Under the pieces are notes generated by a model. The model was not told the origin of the DNA, searched no databases, and saw nothing but the letters and a program-made list of their open reading frames with translations. This document shows positions 17,701 to 20,000 of a stretch of 20,000 bases of DNA, piece after piece. Position 1 is the first letter of the stretch, and each line of letters starts with the position of its first letter. The position numbers and the translations under genes were made by a program. This DNA comes from Neocallimastix lanati (nom. inval.) (lineage: Eukaryota; Neocallimastigomycota; Neocallimastigomycetes; Neocallimastigales; Neocallimastigaceae): NCBI GenBank assembly GCA_016946835.1, contig JACVTC010000115.1, positions 515,001 through 535,000 of the forward strand, in the 5' to 3' direction.

Positions 17701-20000
17701 TCTACTTTCTATTAAATCAATGCATGGTTGATTATCATTAAAATCAATAAATGACCATTCAATTTTTTCAGCAACATATTCATCTTGTTCCAACTTAAAC
17801 ACATGTTGATTAAATTCTTGTTGAAGTTTTTCGTTTGAATAATTAATACAAAACTGTTCAAAAGAGTTAGTTTCAAAATGTTCAAAACCATAAATATCAA
17901 GAACACCAATAAATGATAAATCTGAATCTTCTGGAATTTCTTTTAATGCTAAATTTTTATTAATCATTTGAACAAGCCATTCGAATAATTGAGAATATAA
18001 GAATTTTGCAATTGAATCTCTTCCTACAAGAGCATCAGTTTGATTTAAATTTGTAACAATTACTTCAGTACGTGCTTTAATTTGTTTCTTCATGATCCAT
18101 TTACAGAACTCTGTTACTGGAATACCTAAAAGTCTGGTTGCATTTTCTACAGCTGGATCATTTTCTTGAACCATAGCATCACCGTTTCTTGATTCTTTAA
18201 TTTCTATATTACCAATATGAAGTAAAGCAGCACAAACTTTAAATACTGACCTATTAAATTTTAAATTATAAAAAAATGATTGATTTATATATAATATAAC
18301 CAATATTATTTTAATGTAAAAATATATATAAAAAAATTTAATAGATATTTATTTATTTATTTTTATTTTTATTTTTTTTATTTTTTTTAATGATTATATT
18401 TTAAATAAAAAATCACCATTGTAATGATACAGAAATACCAGTAGCAGATAAGGCTCTTTGTGTAATTGAAAATTCAGCTTCATCATCAACACCAGGAATA
18501 GTACCATCACCTCCTTGATTTAAATAGTTATATTGATCAAAAGAAGTAATACATAAATCTTTTCTTTCAGCAGCTGGACAACCAGAGCATAATTGATAGA
18601 AAATGTGATAATTTCTTTCTATTTATTTATTTTAAATATAATTATATAATTTGTTAAAATATTTAAAGTTATATTAATAACACTGATGATAATAATAATA
18701 ATAATAATAATAATAGTAATAATAGAAATTAACTTTTTTTATATATAATTTAATTTACCAGTTGCAGGTTGAAATACTAATCTAGATCTTTCTAATAAAT
18801 ATGTTCTAGTTTCAGCACCAGCAATTTTTATACTACCATCTTTTTTACCCTTTAAAAATTGAATTTCGATATACTTACCAAATCTGGAAGAATTATCATT
18901 ACGTGAAGTCTTAGCATTACCAAATGCCTAATATAATTTAATATAATTTTATAATGAATAATGTTCCCAATTAATAAATAATTAATTACGAAAGAAATTA
19001 ACTATAAGCATAATTAGAATGTAATTAATAAAAAATGTATATTTACTTCCATAATAGGGTTAGTAGCTAAAACTGCTTCTTCTACTTCACTCATTCCATT
19101 ATTTAGCATTGTTAAATCATCCTGTGATCCAGGAAATGATTTATCGATCATATCAACTGTTGCAAAGTATCTCATAATATATTTTGCTGATTGAGTTTTA
19201 CCAGCACCAGATTCACCACTGACAATAATAGATTGATTTTTGTTTTCTCTTAACATATTTCTATAAGCTTCTTCAGCAATAGCAAACTATAATTATAATA
19301 TTTTTTTTATTTATTATTAATATATATATATATATAATTTAATTTATGAATTAAATCAATAATTAATAAAACTAATTACCAAATGAGGTTCTAATTCCCC
19401 ACGACGCTTTCCGGAATCTTATTTAAGTTTTCATATTCAATTAATAATATAATTTATTATTTTATTTTACTTCTTTTTTATTTATATTTTATATTAATTT
19501 TATTTTATATTATTTTTATTTTATACTATTTTTATTTTTTATTTTTAGTTATTTCTTTTTTTATTATATATTATATTATATTTTCATAAATAAATAAACA
19601 AATATAGTTATTCCAAAGCTTACATGCTCTCATGATATCTGGTGTATAAATAGGTAAACTCTGAAATGGATTAAGTGCAATTAATACAATACCAGAATAT
19701 GTATAAACTTGTTGTCGATTATATCTTATCTTTACATTATTAAGAACTATATATTAATCCATATATAAATTATCCAATAAAGATTATTCAACACTTACTA
19801 TAATCCATATATATAGTTTAAAAAAAAAATTATATATATATAATACCTGCAGGTTCATGTAAATGGCTAAGTAGAGTTAAATCATCAATGCCTTCCTATA
19901 TTTCAAAAAAAAAGAAAAAAATTAAATATTTATTGACACTATTTATAATTATAATATATTTCTAACAAAAGTAAAGTACCAAAACTGGAGGATTTCTTAA
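13075..20000 (-). CDS. MYO2: Class V myosin heavy chain (fungal Myo2-like), N-terminus beyond the window
   Basis: An actin-based motor for organelle and vesicle transport. Exons in gene order: 19980-20000 (partial), 19847-19895, 19624-19746, 19380-19417, 19047-19286, 18759-18927, 18417-18618, 16806-18250, 16478-16621, 15278-16242, 14856-15083, 14051-14515, 13695-13782, 13269-13588, 13075-13104. All joins are GT-AG and in frame: 1508 residues in view, about 75 more expected upstream. Numbering from the window edge: P-loop GESGAGKT 101-108, switch [14 protein letters not shown] 161-173, switch [11 protein letters not shown] 399-407, actin-binding HYIRCIKPN near 619. The TEDS-rule position (16 residues before the DSIAK box) is Glu 343, so no activating phosphorylation there is expected. 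Six IQ motifs (729-876) bind light chains, a coiled coil follows (about 877-1045), then a Ser/Arg-rich linker, then the DIL cargo-binding tail (1133-1508) with [12 protein letters not shown] and [14 protein letters not shown]. Only the last 30-bp exon is uncertain. Confidence 0.97.
13955..13986. repeat. 32-base poly(A) tract in a myosin intron
   Basis: An uninterrupted A run inside the 13783-14050 intron, so it is a U run in the myosin pre-mRNA. It lies about 65 bases from the 5' splice site at 14050, far from the acceptor, and so is not a normal polypyrimidine tract. Confidence 0.85.
14600..14699. repeat. Inverted (AAT)n / (ATT)n microsatellite pair in a myosin intron
   Basis: About 16 AAT units (14600-14647) are followed, after about 14 bases, by about 12 ATT units (14662-14699). 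They lie in the 14516-14855 intron, the longest myosin intron in view. The two arms are complementary and would fold into a long hairpin in the pre-mRNA or in single-stranded DNA. Confidence 0.9.

Noticed and set aside
17712-17909. Minus-strand open frame of 65 codons in the myosin motor exon
   Set aside because: It is an out-of-frame shadow of the conserved motor sequence around switch II.
1-20000. Dictyostelid origin suggested by AT richness and poly-Asn
   Set aside because: Dictyostelids have no flagella, so a conserved STPG-repeat gene would be unexpected, and the myosin motor reads closest to fungal Myo2. A search with eIF6 and myosin would decide.
1-20000. tRNA, rRNA or CRISPR loci
   Set aside because: No cloverleaf with A and B boxes, no rRNA-like GC-richer block and no spaced identical repeats were seen on either strand.

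Overview
The window is extremely AT-rich eukaryotic DNA. Its single-copy genes are cut by many short GT-AG introns, and the gaps are full of homopolymer runs and trinucleotide repeats. Three host genes can be rebuilt, all on the minus strand: translation factor eIF6, a sperm-tail PG-rich repeat (STPG/SHIPPO) protein, and a class V myosin that runs off the right edge. The myosin resembles fungal Myo2, and STPG proteins belong to cilia and flagella. With the base composition and the homopolymers, this best fits a zoospore-forming early-diverging fungus, most likely an anaerobic gut fungus (Neocallimastigomycota: Piromyces, Neocallimastix or Anaeromyces type). That placement is inference from content, not from a search.

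Layout. 1-1289 is AT-rich repeat sequence with no gene. 1290-2867 holds eIF6 (3 exons, 245 aa, exactly the human length). 2868-4006 is a gap with low-complexity repeats. 4007-6325 holds the STPG-repeat gene (9 exons, 321 aa, seven PG repeats). 6326-7109 is a gap with a T26/A50 pair of tracts. 7110-12552 is a graveyard of dead retroelements: a Ty1/copia RT-RNase H remnant (minus), a second copia scrap near 8.8 kb, and Ty3/gypsy pieces on both strands. One short asparagine-rich reading frame with a membrane segment (9024-9383) sits among them, and a 137-bp foldback element lies inside the gypsy gag-protease stretch. 12721-12980 is an exact-period 130-bp tandem duplication. 13075-20000 holds the myosin (15 exons in view, 1508 residues; roughly 75 N-terminal residues lie beyond the window).

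The exon joins of all three host genes keep frame throughout, which is the strongest evidence for the models. The genes do not form a pathway: eIF6 acts in 60S ribosome maturation, the STPG protein probably in the axoneme, and the myosin in actin-based cargo transport. No tRNA, rRNA, CRISPR or bacterial-type operon was seen. The most unusual structures are the gypsy remnant, whose domain order is normal but whose RT-RNase H block is inverted, the foldback element inside it, and the symmetric one-repeat exon in the STPG gene.
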